In this document: positions 10,704-20,976 of the stretch, piece by piece
Layout of the letters: the number at the start of each line of letters is the position of its first letter
Numbering within the stretch: position 1 is the stretch's first letter
Assembly: GCA_032716605.1 (NCBI GenBank)
Contig: CM064495.1
Span: 21,934,586 to 21,998,585, forward strand
Source of the DNA: Paralithodes platypus
Lineage: Eukaryota; Arthropoda; Malacostraca; Decapoda; Lithodidae
Direction of reading: 5' to 3'
DNA: 64,000 bases
Notes under the pieces: model-generated
What the model saw: only the letters and a program-made list of their open reading frames with translations
Databases searched by the model: none
Told to the model about the DNA's origin: nothing
Made by a program: the position numbers and the translations under genes

Positions 10704-12533
10704 TGTGACGTCTACCAGCGTTGGCAGAATCGCCTCTCGTTAGTCACTAGCACTCGCCAGGGACATCGAAATGGGCTACAGTTATCCGAGAATGTTGTTC
10801 TTTCTTTCCTTGTGCTAGCATTGTCACAGACAGTCCATTGGTGGTCTTTGTTTTCGTCTGTGACAACGGGAAGTATTTTATATCATTAGTAGAATATAAG
10901 ATGCATTGTGTAGAGTTAAGGAGAGAGAGAGAGAGGCGAGACCGTGGTGGTAATATGTACGTGTGTATGTATGTGCTGCCTCGCTCGGAGGAGTTTTCCC
11001 GCTCGCGCGGGCTTTCCCTCGCCTTTGATTGGCTGGCGGTTCCTGGTGCGTCCTAGGGGCCTGCTGCCTTGTGACGTATCGGCCCGTGATTGGCCGACCA
11101 TCGCGCCTTTGTGGGCTCCTGTGTGACTTGCCTCCTGCATCAGGGTCCACAGGAGCAGTTCTCCTCAGGACAGGCTAGGCGTGCATGCATCTAACATTCC
11201 TTGCTTGCTCTCCCACGATCACCACCTTTAGAACTGTTTCTCTCTCTGAACTTCTTATTTTCCATTACTTCTCATCTTTATTCAATTACTTATCCCCTTG
11301 GGTTCTGCATACGGTTTCCATAGCCGGCCCATTGTATTGCATGCGCCGTCCTCTGAGATATTTACATGTACTTAGAATAGGTTTTGAGGGTTTTTAGTTA
11401 GTAGAGGTTGGGAACTTAGTGTGTCTCCATTATTGATTTAGTGTTTCTGCTCTTTTATTTAATGCTAGACTGGGATAAGGTATCTGTAGTCGTTGTCATC
11501 GATGTGTGTACGGTTTGCTTATACCTACATGACTTCGACCGGTCCTGTGGTAGCCTGTGCTGTCTTTTCGGTTGTGTCCTTTGCGAGTGCAGCTTTGTGT
11601 TGACTGAGAGGGCTTTGGCCTGTACCAGTTCCACACTTTGCTGCCTCTTTGCTTGTCTTTAGAGGGTCGCCAGGATAGAACCAGATACTTGTGATCTGGA
11701 TCTATCAAGAGAGCACCCTAGTCAATTAACGTAACTTAAAGGATGCAGTCTTAAGGATATCGCTAGGCTACGAGCCTGTCTTGCTCAACCCCAGTTCCTT
11801 GCCTAGAGTATCCCAGCTAGACATTATTAATTGAGTAGACACTTATTAGTATTTAATATGAGCTCTTTGATATGTACGCATTATTATTCACAGCATTTAT
11901 TAGTCTAGGTTGTTGTTGAGTTGCACAACCATAGCAGACTGTTTCGTTGATGAGGAAGTACTTCTTTTAGTGTCGAGCATTGCTACCGTTGCGCATTTAT
12001 AGTATTCTCGTGTCAGTTAACATTATATATCCGATCTTTTAGTGTATTCAGTCTACACGTGTGGTGTCCTGCCTCCTGCCTTTATATAATTTAAGATATG
12101 AGCATCTTATGAGCATCAGACTTTCTTCAGAAGTTTCCAGGTCTATGCTGTAGGACTATATTTCACTTTCTTTCAGATAGGAGTGAAGAGTTTATTGTTG
12201 TTTAGAGTAACTATATTGAAGCATCTTTTTATTGTATTAAATCTTGCAGTGATTTAACTGATCTTTCCATAGATTCCTTTTTATGCATTTTAACGTAACT
12301 TGCATCTTGTTTGTTATCAGGCTATACCAGTGTGGGTTAGCCTGAAGTAGAGTACATTTATGCCCAGTTAAGGATACCCCATTATCGCAGGTTAACTCTG
12401 GAGGGTATAGGTGTTTTTGTTCGCCGGCATATAAGTTCGAGGGTTTGGATCTAGCGTACCGTTGTTGCATAGTGCCCTATTACTAGTCCAATCATTAAGT
12501 GCCCTTGTTTTATTCGTAGCCCCGGTCGTAACA
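10704..12533 (+). repeat. Solo LTR of a third related family (family C, 1830 bp)
   Basis: Begins TGTGACGTCTACC and ends GGTCGTAACA. Ordered blocks are shared with the LTRs of families A and B (GCTAGACTGGG, GCTAGGCTACGAGCC, TTCAGAAGTTTCC, GTCGTAACA), but overall it is clearly diverged. It is flanked by a perfect 4-bp duplication ATGT (10700-10703 and 12534-12537), and no internal gag-pol follows, so it is a solo LTR left by LTR-LTR recombination. It interrupts the 3' end of a LINE; the intact target CTATGTGAGTGAGG is visible at about 20978-20991 in another copy of that LINE. Confidence 0.9.
11674..11706 (+). other. Conserved LTR stem-loop (family C)
   Basis: GATAGA pairs with TCTATC, A/A mismatch, CCAGAT pairs with ATCTGG, 7-nt loop ACTTGTG; 33 nt in all, matching the architecture in families A and B. 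Confidence 0.7.
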
Positions 12534-13190
12534 ATGTGAGTGAGGGAAACAAAGCAGAACTGCCTGTAGCGAGTGCCTCTCCTATAGTTGAAAGAGGGCC
12601 AAAATCAAGGGACGTTCGAGCCAAAATTCCTGGACACATGGAGTTTGAGGCAATTTAAGTCATAAGAGGAGGGAAAGACTGATTCTGGGAGAGAGTTCCA
12701 GAGCTCAGCTGTTTAATATAAGAAAGAATGAGAGTAACGTTTCACTCTTAGGTTGGAGAGTTGCATAGAGTAGGGGTGGGATTGTGTTGCAAGAGGGGTA
12801 CCACGTACTCTATGTTGAGGAGGTGGTATACACTGGGAGAGCTCTGAGGAGCACTGATTATTGTAGTGGCGATAGAATAGCGTGAGAGATGCAACATTGC
12901 GGCGAAGAAAGAGAGATTGCAGAGAGTTGGTGAGTGGCGGGAGTTAATTATACGAAAGGCTTTCCTTTCTACTTTGTCTAGGAGTTCGGTGTGAGAGGAT
13001 CCTCCCCACACATGTGAACAACACTCAATATAAGGACACACTGTGCCCCTGTACAGAGCAAGAAGCTGTGCAGAGGTAAAGAACCCCTTGAGGCGGATGA
13101 GCACACCCAGCTTCTGGGAGGCTGCCTTAGCAAAACTGGTAATATGGTCTACTGCTATACCATTGAATACATTAAAGTCTTCTTTACATA
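12534..13190 (-). pseudogene. 5'-truncated LINE, RT C-terminal tail (family J, copy 1)
   Basis: The minus strand encodes the post-RT tail of a non-LTR retrotransposon: AKAASQKLGVL, QLLALYRGTV, CSHVWGGSSHT and KVERKAFRIINS, followed by a frameshift. It ends at the LINE 3' terminus, CTCCCTCACTCACAT, where the solo LTR has inserted. The same sequence recurs at 20977-22600 (minus), 38110-38815 and 42625-43975 (plus). Clade is not assigned with certainty (Jockey/CR1-like group). The RT core is missing, so it is dead. Confidence 0.85.
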
Positions 13191-13539
13191 TATGGTTAGT
13201 TATCATTGGGAAGATTTATTAGGCTTACAAAGGACTTATGAGAATTAGAGGGTTAAATAGATGCTCTTTTCCTGAATCTTAAATATCCTTTTCAAACTGA
13301 GTAAAACTGTGTATTGTTACATACATAATTTAGTGGAATCACTGCGGCCGACGTACTGGGACAGCCTATGTAATAAAGGCCTCTACTGCAGGCTACGTAC
13401 CCATACTGTAGGAATAGGTTTTTACACCATACCCGAAAGAGGAGTTATGGAGCTCCGATCTTACTTTCAACCATCTAGACAGTTTTTCCAACACACCTTA
13501 AATTCGTTTGATGCAAAAATAGCCTCCCGAAAATATGCC

Positions 13540-13860
13540 CTGGGCTGGGATCGAACCCGGGGCCCTTAAGGGTACATCACACATTCAGGAGTGCGAGCTA
13601 GTGGGAGTCTAACAGGAGTCACTAGGAGTCGCTACGAGTCATTGATTTTCACCGCGAGCGAGTGGGAGTCTAACAAAAGTCGCTAGGAGTCGCTAGAGTC
13701 ATTAGGAGTAGTCGATTTTCACCGGAATTAGGCCCGCGAGTCCGAATTGTCCCCTACTCCTAGTAACTCTAGATCGCTCTCCTGACTGTGTGATGTACCC
13801 TTAGGCTATGAGGCAGTCACTCTACCAGTTAGACCAATAAAGATATCTCTATTGGACAAA
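13540..13860 (-). repeat. tRNA-like (SINE-head) sequence split by a MITE
   Basis: Minus-strand reading gives an A-box-like TGGTCTAACTGGTAGAGTG before the MITE and a B-box GGTTCGATCCC after it. The 5' and 3' ends do not pair into an acceptor stem, so I read it as a tRNA-derived SINE head rather than a tRNA gene. The MITE at 13569-13801 separates the two boxes. Confidence 0.65.
13569..13801. mobile_element. 233-bp MITE (AGGGTACATCACAC ends, TA target)
   Basis: Terminal inverted repeats AGGGTACATCACACA.TCAGG and its complement at the right end, flanked by TA (13567-13568, 13802-13803). The interior is a partial tandem duplication: GTGGGAGTCTAACA...GATTTTCACCG occurs twice. No coding capacity. 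Confidence 0.85.
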
Positions 13861-13908
13861 GTTGTGTGTGTACAGTACATGTACTGTATATATGTATATT
13901 TATATATA

Positions 13909-14140
13909 AGTAACACCCAGTTCTTAACATTAATCATCAATTACAAACCCCAATGTATTTGAATAAACTAATGAAAGCATATGGTCCTCCCGGAATTCGA
14001 ACTCGGGAAACCACACCCAGAACATAAGCACCTAAGCCATTACACCACCAACACAGTTAAAGGTTGAGTACACGATCACGATTAATATCCATTTTCGAAT
14101 TGTGGATATCAATCTAATCATGTATTCAGACTCAACTGCA
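13909..14140 (-). mobile_element. tRNA-derived SINE (family T), copy 1
   Basis: Minus-strand reading contains an A-box-like TGGTGTAATGGCTTAGG and a B-box GAGTTCGAATTCC within a tRNA-like 80-nt block, followed by a body shared with copies at 14242-14470 and 18463-18608. Same orientation in all three. Pol III promoter boxes are seen; transcription is inferred. Confidence 0.8.
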
Positions 14141-14241
14141 TTATGGAAAGCGTAATGTTTTAGTGAGAGGAAAGAACATTGAATGGGGCCAAGATCACTA
14201 AGGACCGGCCTCGCTATACAAGTTTCTGAACCTATAGAAAT

Positions 14242-14470
14242 AAGTAACACCCCGTTCTTAACATTAATCATCAATTACAAACCCCAATGTACTTGAATAA
14301 ACTAATAAAAGCATATGGTCCTCCGGGATTCGTACTCGGGACACTACACCCAGAACATAAACACCTAAACATGACACCACCAACACAGTTAAAGGTTGAG
14401 TACACGATCACGATTAATATCCATTTTCGAATATTGGATATCAATCTAATCATGTACTCAGACCCAACTG
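14242..14470 (-). mobile_element. tRNA-derived SINE (family T), copy 2
   Basis: A near copy of 13909-14140, in the same orientation and about 100 bp away. Its A-box is damaged (TGTCATGTTTAGG region) and its B-box varies (GAGTACGAATCCC). The shared tail (GTGATCGTGTACTCAACC on the minus strand) proves relatedness. It may be a local duplication or two insertions. Confidence 0.8.
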
Positions 14471-14879
14471 ATTTGATCGGCACTTTTCTATTCACTAGTA
14501 TGGTATCACAAAACACTTAAAAATGTAATTAATTATAACTTTACGGTAATTCTTCAAGAAAAAATTATGATGAACTTAAGACTTACATGACAGACAAGGC
14601 ATGGATCGGATAATAGACACCACTACAATATAGTTTATGTTCGAAGTCCATGTTCCCAAAAATACCGAGGTAATATAACACGTATGACACCACCGGTAAC
14701 CCCGAATCACACATCGATCTTTGCGTTCATTCATATCATACTTGAGTGTATAATTGTTACGTACACACATGCATGCATACATACACAAATACATACATAG
14801 AGAGTATGGTTTCAGTCTAAGTCCTAAATGGTGGCATTCCAGGTGACCCTGTTTTGGGCTGCCTCTGTATTCAGGTTCC
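14471..14879. other. Non-coding stretch
   Basis: AT-rich, without recognisable gene or repeat structure beyond a short CATACATA-type run near 14767-14800. Confidence 0.4.
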
Positions 14880-15095
14880 TTAGTTTGTGATTGAACCCAC
14901 GTACCTCATCTCATGTCTTTCTAGATATACTCCTACGCGCAGGTCCCCCACTTTCACTGTCTGGCATTCCTTCACCCAATTATGTTCCTCCTTTCTCTCC
15001 ACGTGTACAAACCAACTACGTCTGCTCGTGCGCATCACTTCCCTAACACTCCTAATGAGCAGAAGCCTTCTTAGTCCCGCACTCAATACCTCATC
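14880..15095 (-). pseudogene. Remnant of a LINE RT C-terminal tail
   Basis: The minus strand reads SVREVMRTSR, SWFVHVERKEE, NWVKECQ, YLERHEMRYVGS, the W(F)GHVERK motif typical of the C-terminus of arthropod non-LTR retrotransposons. Only about 65 codons remain. It is a different family from the copies at 12534 and 35475. Confidence 0.7.
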
Positions 15096-16221
15096 CCTAA
15101 GTTAAAACCCACATATCCATCGCCCCCATTCTATTTTAATTCCGTTTAATATTATTAATAGAAAGTAGCCCACAATATTGTATAGTTGTTAAGGTTCAAT
15201 ATACGTTAATGCAGACAACACAAACTTAAGACATACTTTACCATTTGCAGTGCGTAACACGCTTCTATAATAATCCACCGATACTAGCTAATATAACTCT
15301 GATTATTCTCTAAAACTTCGTTTTCATTATATTGTGTATATTCATATAATTTCCTATTTCACCTTACTTCTATTTGATATAACCTTCTCAGTATAAACTA
15401 TATACTCACCATAATCATTACATAGTCTTAGTTTGTTATAATATATTCCTCTTACTCTCATCATTCCTTTGCATACTCCACATGCAATTGTTTTCCACTT
15501 GTTGACCAACTTGTATGTCTATAATTTTACACCTACTCATCGTGCGTTAATTATTGTTGTTCTTTGCAATTTACATCATATTAGTTTTATTCATATTAAT
15601 TAGTTATCTCAATAATATGGCATTAATTAAAACTAAACTCAGGTTTCCCTCATCTCTTGCTCACCTTTCCTTATTTTTCTTTTAATTCTCCTGCCTTTCC
15701 TTGCCGAGCTTCCTACATGTTTACATAAATAAGGATTAGTGGCAATACTTTTCAACAAAATACGGTGAGTGATATACCTTGCTCCGTGAAGCACAAACAG
15801 ATACTGCCCCAACACAACCACAGAATATGGAATACTCTATGTCTGGCCTCATTACCCATCAAGGGGGAGGTGCCCCACCATCACTCCACTGACCCTCAGG
15901 AAGAACTGTCAAGCGGCTCAGGATAATATAGTAATATTTGCTTATATCCTTCATACCTTGACCAAACTGGTAATATTACCTTGTCTACCACCAACATAGT
16001 AAGCAGTACCACCCACTACCTAAAATACTATTTATAGAACCACCTACAAGAACACCAGACTATTAGGGCCACTGGAGACTCCTTCAAGTAGATGTTTCAC
16101 AAACGCTACACACTTAGTGAGCAGCCAAAGTTGTGAATCCAGCAACACCACCATAGTGAACCTTCTGCCCACTGCACATATCGTGAACGTACAATCTGCA
16201 AGACATATAACAAACCATTGA
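15096..16221. other. Non-coding stretch
   Basis: AT-rich intergenic-like sequence. I see no gene, TIR pair or tRNA-like box I can support. Confidence 0.4.
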
Positions 16222-16470
16222 TCATTCTTTAATTTTCATTGTTTGCTCGTTTATTTGCATTGTTCGTTCTTTTGTTTTCATTATTCGTTCTTTCATTTTC
16301 ATTGTTCGTTCATTTATTTTCCTTATCCTTTCTTTTGCGTCCGTTGTTCGTTCTACTATTGTCATTGTTCGTTTGTTTACGTTCCTTGTTCGTTCTTTCA
16401 ATGTCATCTTTCGTTCTGTTATTTGCATGTGTTTATATTTTAGTTTCATTGTTTGTTCTTTTTCGTTCAT
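16222..16470. repeat. Degenerate 21-bp minisatellite
   Basis: About eleven units built on CATTGTTCGTTCTTTTGTTTT, each with several changes. Because 21 is a multiple of 3, all frames stay open and the minus strand yields a repeating (E/N)RTMKMK-like heptad. There is no start context or homology supporting a gene. Confidence 0.85.
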
Positions 16471-16606
16471 CTCACCACAGGCCCTTGATAAGGTGAATAA
16501 CCGCTCGTTTTCTATAAGGATATAATAATATTGAAGAGGTATGCAACCAAACTCCCTGCTGGTTGCCAACATTGTTCTTTTCTTTGCTATTTTACACTCA
16601 TATTAA

Positions 16607-16811
16607 CCCCTTCTGTACCGGCAACGTATTTTTATTTTATTCAAACCATATTTAGACGATGTTGTGCAGTTTAAGAAGGATATGTGGTGGTCAAAAGGGT
16701 TAAGTGAGATATTGCGAGGCCTGTTAATACCTGGAGGCCCTTTTTAACTCAGTAAAATCATATAAAAGTAGCCAGAATGAAGCTAAAAAGACAGCACCGG
16801 TACCGAAGGGG
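16607..16811. mobile_element. ~205-bp MITE (CCCCTTCTGTACCGGC family), copy 1
   Basis: Inverted repeat ends CCCCTTCTGTACCGGC and (complement of right end) CCCCTTCGGTACCGGTGC. Left flank TTAA, right flank TAAA, compatible with a decayed TTAA duplication. Matches 41378-41584 over its length. Confidence 0.75.
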
Positions 16812-16914
16812 TAAATAATTCCTCCTATACGTTACATACACAAAAAGGAAGACTAGGAACTTATTAATAATTATATATAAAGAAAGTACTATGCACAATA
16901 TTAAATGGTGTTAA

Positions 16915-17116
16915 CACCTGTATAGGTGGCATCCTATTTATTATATTCTGGGAACTATTAAACGATGTCATTCATCTTAGGAAGGACGTCTAGCAATGAA
17001 AAGGGTACAGACTCTCTCAATTATCCCTTTTAACTATCATATATCCCTTTAAGCTTCATAAAATCGTCTAAAAGGAGCTGAAATAAAATTAAAAAGACGT
17101 CGCCGATACAGAAGGG
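16915..17116. mobile_element. ~205-bp MITE family, diverged copy 2
   Basis: Left end follows TTAA and reads CACCTGTATAGGTGGC; right end GTCGCCGATACAGAAGGGG. Interior blocks (AAAATCGTCTAAAAGGAGC, AAAGACGTCGCC) align with the other copies. Boundaries are approximate on the left. Confidence 0.6.
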
Positions 17117-17584
17117 GATTACACTGTAAATAGTTGGGCCGTGATAAAGCCAGATTGACCCGCCAGAACTTCCATGCAAGGTGTAAAGGTGTTCTCAGTT
17201 CCAAAAAATACTTGAATCCTTCTATAGGGAACATAATACAAAATATTCCATACTACACCTGTTACTTCAGACATGATTTTAGGTCTTGTGCGTAATTGAT
17301 TAATTTGGGAATTTGAACAATATACCGGTATATGTATTAACATATGAAAATGGTTGTAAGATTTCTAAGAGTAATATGATATCATTATGTAGTATATTCA
17401 AATATACTATTAAAAATGTCATATCAAAGATGCACGGGTACTTAACTGCTCAGTCCAATAATGAATATTAAATAATATTACAAATTAATCATGAAGTTAT
17501 CTGTTCGAGTTGTAATGAAACAACATTATTTTACCTTGCATGGAAGATCTGGCGGGTTCAACGGGAGTAAATTACTTAATTTGT

Positions 17585-17781
17585 TACCTCTTACGTAATC
17601 TTCATCATATTCTGGTTACCATTAGACGATTTTCATTAGTTTGCATTCTACTTATACTACTCAAATTAATAAATACGAACTCAATAAACCCTCTTATTAA
17701 CATAGGTCCTTCTTAAACTGCCTAAGCTCAACTAATATTAACCCGAATCAAAGTTAATGAGACGTCATGGTGCTGAAGGGG
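17585..17781. mobile_element. ~205-bp MITE family, diverged copy 3 (reverse orientation)
   Basis: The right end GTGCTGAAGGGG is followed by TTAA. On the minus strand the interior shows GCAGTTTAAGAAGG and AAAATCGTCTAATGGTAACC, both family blocks. The left limit is approximate. Confidence 0.55.
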
Positions 17782-17834
17782 TTAACTGTCATTACTTTAA
17801 TGTATATCATAAAATGCATTTTAGTTTATCTTAA

Positions 17835-18314
17835 CACCTTACGAGCGGCCTATGCGGTTTATTTATATGTACCGCACAGCGGGGTGTTTTTAGCCAAAAT
17901 AGGGCTGTTTACGTGATCATTTTCATGCCTAAATAAGACCCAGAACGTAAAACAAGTACCTATTCCTGAAAGGGCATAAACAGAGCTTTCGAATGACACC
18001 ATAACGATCCTTTTATGATGGCTAGTTTTCTTGCAATAACCGTGCAACGCGAGTGCAAAAAGCATGTAATTCGGTACTTTCCCCATATAATTCAGTATGT
18101 AGCGAGTGAGAGAGGGAGGAGGGAGCTGAGATTCGTGTCAGTAGGTTCGCCGCGGTGGTCTGGAGCAGTCATACGCTCGCTAGTCTCCTGCCACCACTTG
18201 TCTCTCTCTCTCAGCAACATTACGTGCTGAAATTGCCACTCGAGTTATGTCGAGCGCCGCCACATAGTCCAGCTTTATTTAACTCGACTTATGTGGTGAG
18301 CCGCTAATTAAGGG
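17835..18314. mobile_element. 480-bp TTAA-target MITE, copy 2
   Basis: Same family and same length as 2380-2859, in opposite orientation. Flanked by TTAA (17831-17834, 18315-18318); ends CACCTTACGAGCGGCC and GAGCCGCTAATTAAGGG. Both copies retain a matching 75-codon frame, but at this age that follows from DNA similarity alone. Confidence 0.92.
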
Positions 18315-18462
18315 TTAATGTATTCCTCAGTCTTCCTTCACACAAGCGTAATATATACTATACTATATATGTAGGAAAAACGCTGGTTATCGCGTAAAAA
18401 AATAACGATACACATTTTGTCGGCGACCACATTAGAGTTTGGTTCCATACCTTGTCATAATT

Positions 18463-18608
18463 AAGAAACACCCCGTTCTTGACATCCTTCATTACAAACC
18501 CCAATGCACTTGAATACATTAATGAAAGCATATGGTCTTCCCGGGATTTGAACTCGGGTCACCACACCCAGAACATAAGCATCTAAACCATTACACCACC
18601 AACACAGT
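18463..18608 (-). mobile_element. tRNA-derived SINE (family T), copy 3, shorter
   Basis: Shares the block from AACACCCCGTTCTT through the tRNA-like part to CACCAACACAG with the copies at 13909 and 14242, but lacks their tail. Minus-strand B-box GAGTTCAAATCCC and A-box TGGTGTAATGGTTTAG are well kept. Confidence 0.78.
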
Positions 18609-19826
18609 TATTATAGTTATTTTATTCCAATAGAAAACGAGCGTTTACTCGCCTTATCAAGCCCCTGTGATCTTCCTAAAGTTCCTATCGATTTACATTC
18701 AATCCCCTACCTAATATACTTAATTTATATATTGTTTATGTTATGTTTATCCGCTTTGGCAATTTATTGTTTTCATAGTAATAGCTCTCATTCGTCTACT
18801 CTTTCTAATGTCTTTCACTGTAAATGTTCTTCCTTTATCCATAATTAAAAAAATAATCATTGTAGTCATCGTTCACTGATCTTCTAGTCTCTCTTTTATT
18901 TCTCTTCTAATGATCTCGGCTTTTCTCTGCCTAACTTCCTCCATGTTAATTACAATTTAATCTCATAGAATCCTAGATCCTCCGTTTTTCTCCAATACGA
19001 TCTAAAATGGTTGCAGACATTAGTGTCAGTGGCCATAGTTCCCGACAAAATGAGGAAAGTTTAGCGGACATTACGAGGCCTATTGCATAATTAGGTGATG
19101 CTTAACTGATGGAAGATAATTACTGAATTTGCAATATTACTTTAATAAGAACAGATAGCATATATCATCAAGTAATTGTATAGCCAGAACTACAGCCATT
19201 CTAACCCAGGTAGGATACATGTTACAATACATCAATAGAACTATATTCCATCCGACATGAATGGACGTAGTACTTCACTTCAAGATTATGTTAAGGGTGT
19301 GGGTAGCTTGCATGTATACCTTTACACACAGACATACACGACAAGAAAGAGAGAGATATATATAGATTTACATAGATTTACACACTAGTCACATAGATCT
19401 TACGATCCTCGCGAGGAGACCAGGACTTAATCATAATAGAGATAGCAACTCTAAGCGAAAGTGGAAGGAAAGGATAACAAAGATGAAGGTTCTCTCCCCA
19501 CTCTGTACATGAAAACAGTTAGAAGTGAATAACCTTACATCGCCTGAAGGAATGTATAGAATAGTTAGAAATGAAAAGGAAATAGCATACATACCATAAG
19601 TGAGAGAGAGAGAGGGGGGTGGGGGAGGCAGGGAGAAAGAGACATGATAAAATAATATATTACTTTCACAATATATTGTTTAGCTTTTCAGCCAGTTCAT
19701 TCCACTCACACCTTGCCTCACCCTATATTTTAACTATTATATATTTGCCTCTCCCCCACCTGCTAACCTGAATTATTATTGAAGTGCCTATTTTATTGGG
19801 GCAAAAACATAGAGTGGTGTCTTTAA
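18609..19826. other. Non-coding stretch
   Basis: No supported gene. A segment at about 18628-18670 (AGAAAACGAGCG...CTTATCAAG) resembles the reverse complement of 16483-16520, so the two probably share a small unnamed repeat. A (GA)n/(G)n tract lies near 19600-19630. Confidence 0.45.
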
Positions 19827-20138
19827 CCCATGCTGTACCAGATGATACAGTAATATAAGTCCCCCCCAGTCCCAAGCAATGTGGCCAAAATGGCAAGATA
19901 GAATAACCTAACACCTCAAGAGATGTAAGAATACTGGCTCTCTCAGCCCTCAGAGGGTTGGATAGAAGCTGAGAAGTGTTGCCATATCGAGAGCAGTGCT
20001 CAAACGGTCGTGGTACCAGGTACAGCCTGATACAGGCAGTTACAAGGAAAGTAGATTACTGACGGCTCCCAGCCGTCGCTGGGACGGGGGAGTGACTTAT
20101 CTACTGACGGCTGGGAGCCGTCGCTGGTATTGGACGGG
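19827..20138. mobile_element. Putative TTAA-target MITE
   Basis: TTAA flanks both ends (19823-19826, 20139-20142). Imperfect inverted ends: CCCATGCTGTACCAG and, from the right end, CCCGTCCAATACCAG. Near the right end a 26-bp block around GACGGCT...GCCGTCGCTGG occurs twice with its centre inverted (20059-20084 and 20104-20130), a mark of foldback rearrangement. No second copy is in the window. Confidence 0.5.
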
Positions 20139-20142
20139 TTAA

Positions 20143-20976
20143 CTGGGAGAGAGAAATACAAATATTATAACGTAATATTCAGTATATTCCGCAAGGTTTA
20201 TGCAAGCTTCAATCGACAATCATGTACAAAATACATACAGTATAACAGTGCGGAGTTGAGAGACTGTGGTGGTTCCCAGTAACTCCTTGTAAAGGTCTAG
20301 TATCGTGGCAGTGTGGTAACTGAAGGATTAGTCTCGCCTAGAGATACTCGTACTCAAGGCAGATGCTTGGTGGTCCTGACCAGGTGTTTCCTGTTGTATT
20401 GGTGACTCATCTTCCTTGTCCCTTGTTGTTGACCTTGATGAGTCTATTCTTCCAAGATGGGAGAATCTGTAGGGCAGGCACCGTTAAGGTATCTGCCCAG
20501 TCGTCTATTGGGGGGGAAATTATGGCAATTGGGAAAATTAGCAGGAAATATCCATGGGGGAATGGGTCATACCAAGGAGGTTGGTGTCTTGGTTTATAAG
20601 GGAATGAGCTCGGCCTATCGTGACGGCATCCAAGGATTAACTGATGAAGTGGGGGAAATCAAGAGAAATGTGAATAGGGGTCAGAGGGTGAGAGGCTGTC
20701 TCCGAGGTCGCTTCTCTTGGTTTCTCGTCGGCGGCTGCTAGGGGCGTCGTGCTGCTGGCTCTCTCCTGAAGAATACTTCTCTGTAGGGCAGCTCTCTCCT
20801 CCAGGGCTTTAGCTTGATTTGTTTTGGGGGAGCCTTCATCACTCTCGCATGGTTCTGGGTAGCTCCTCCTGCCACTCTTGACTTAGCTGCTCGAAATAAT
20901 TATCGTGGGAATTGAGCAAGTCTTTTACCTCCATGCAGTCTTCACTCTTCTCCCGCAGGTCAGTAGGCGGCGGATA
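20143..20976. other. Stretch without recognised gene
   Basis: Contains two overlapping open frames of 78 and 94 codons (20363-20741) without known motifs. The G-rich composition differs from the AT-rich surroundings, and it directly abuts a LINE 3' end, so it may be part of an unrecognised repeat. I assign no function. Confidence 0.4.

Noticed and set aside
13909..14470. CRISPR-like or satellite array
   Set aside because: Only two units, over 200 bp each, with tRNA-like boxes and no regular spacers; SINE copies explain it. No CRISPR array is present in the window.
20363..20741. Two overlapping frames of 78 and 94 codons as a host gene
   Set aside because: No recognisable motif, no splice context I can defend, and they abut a LINE end.
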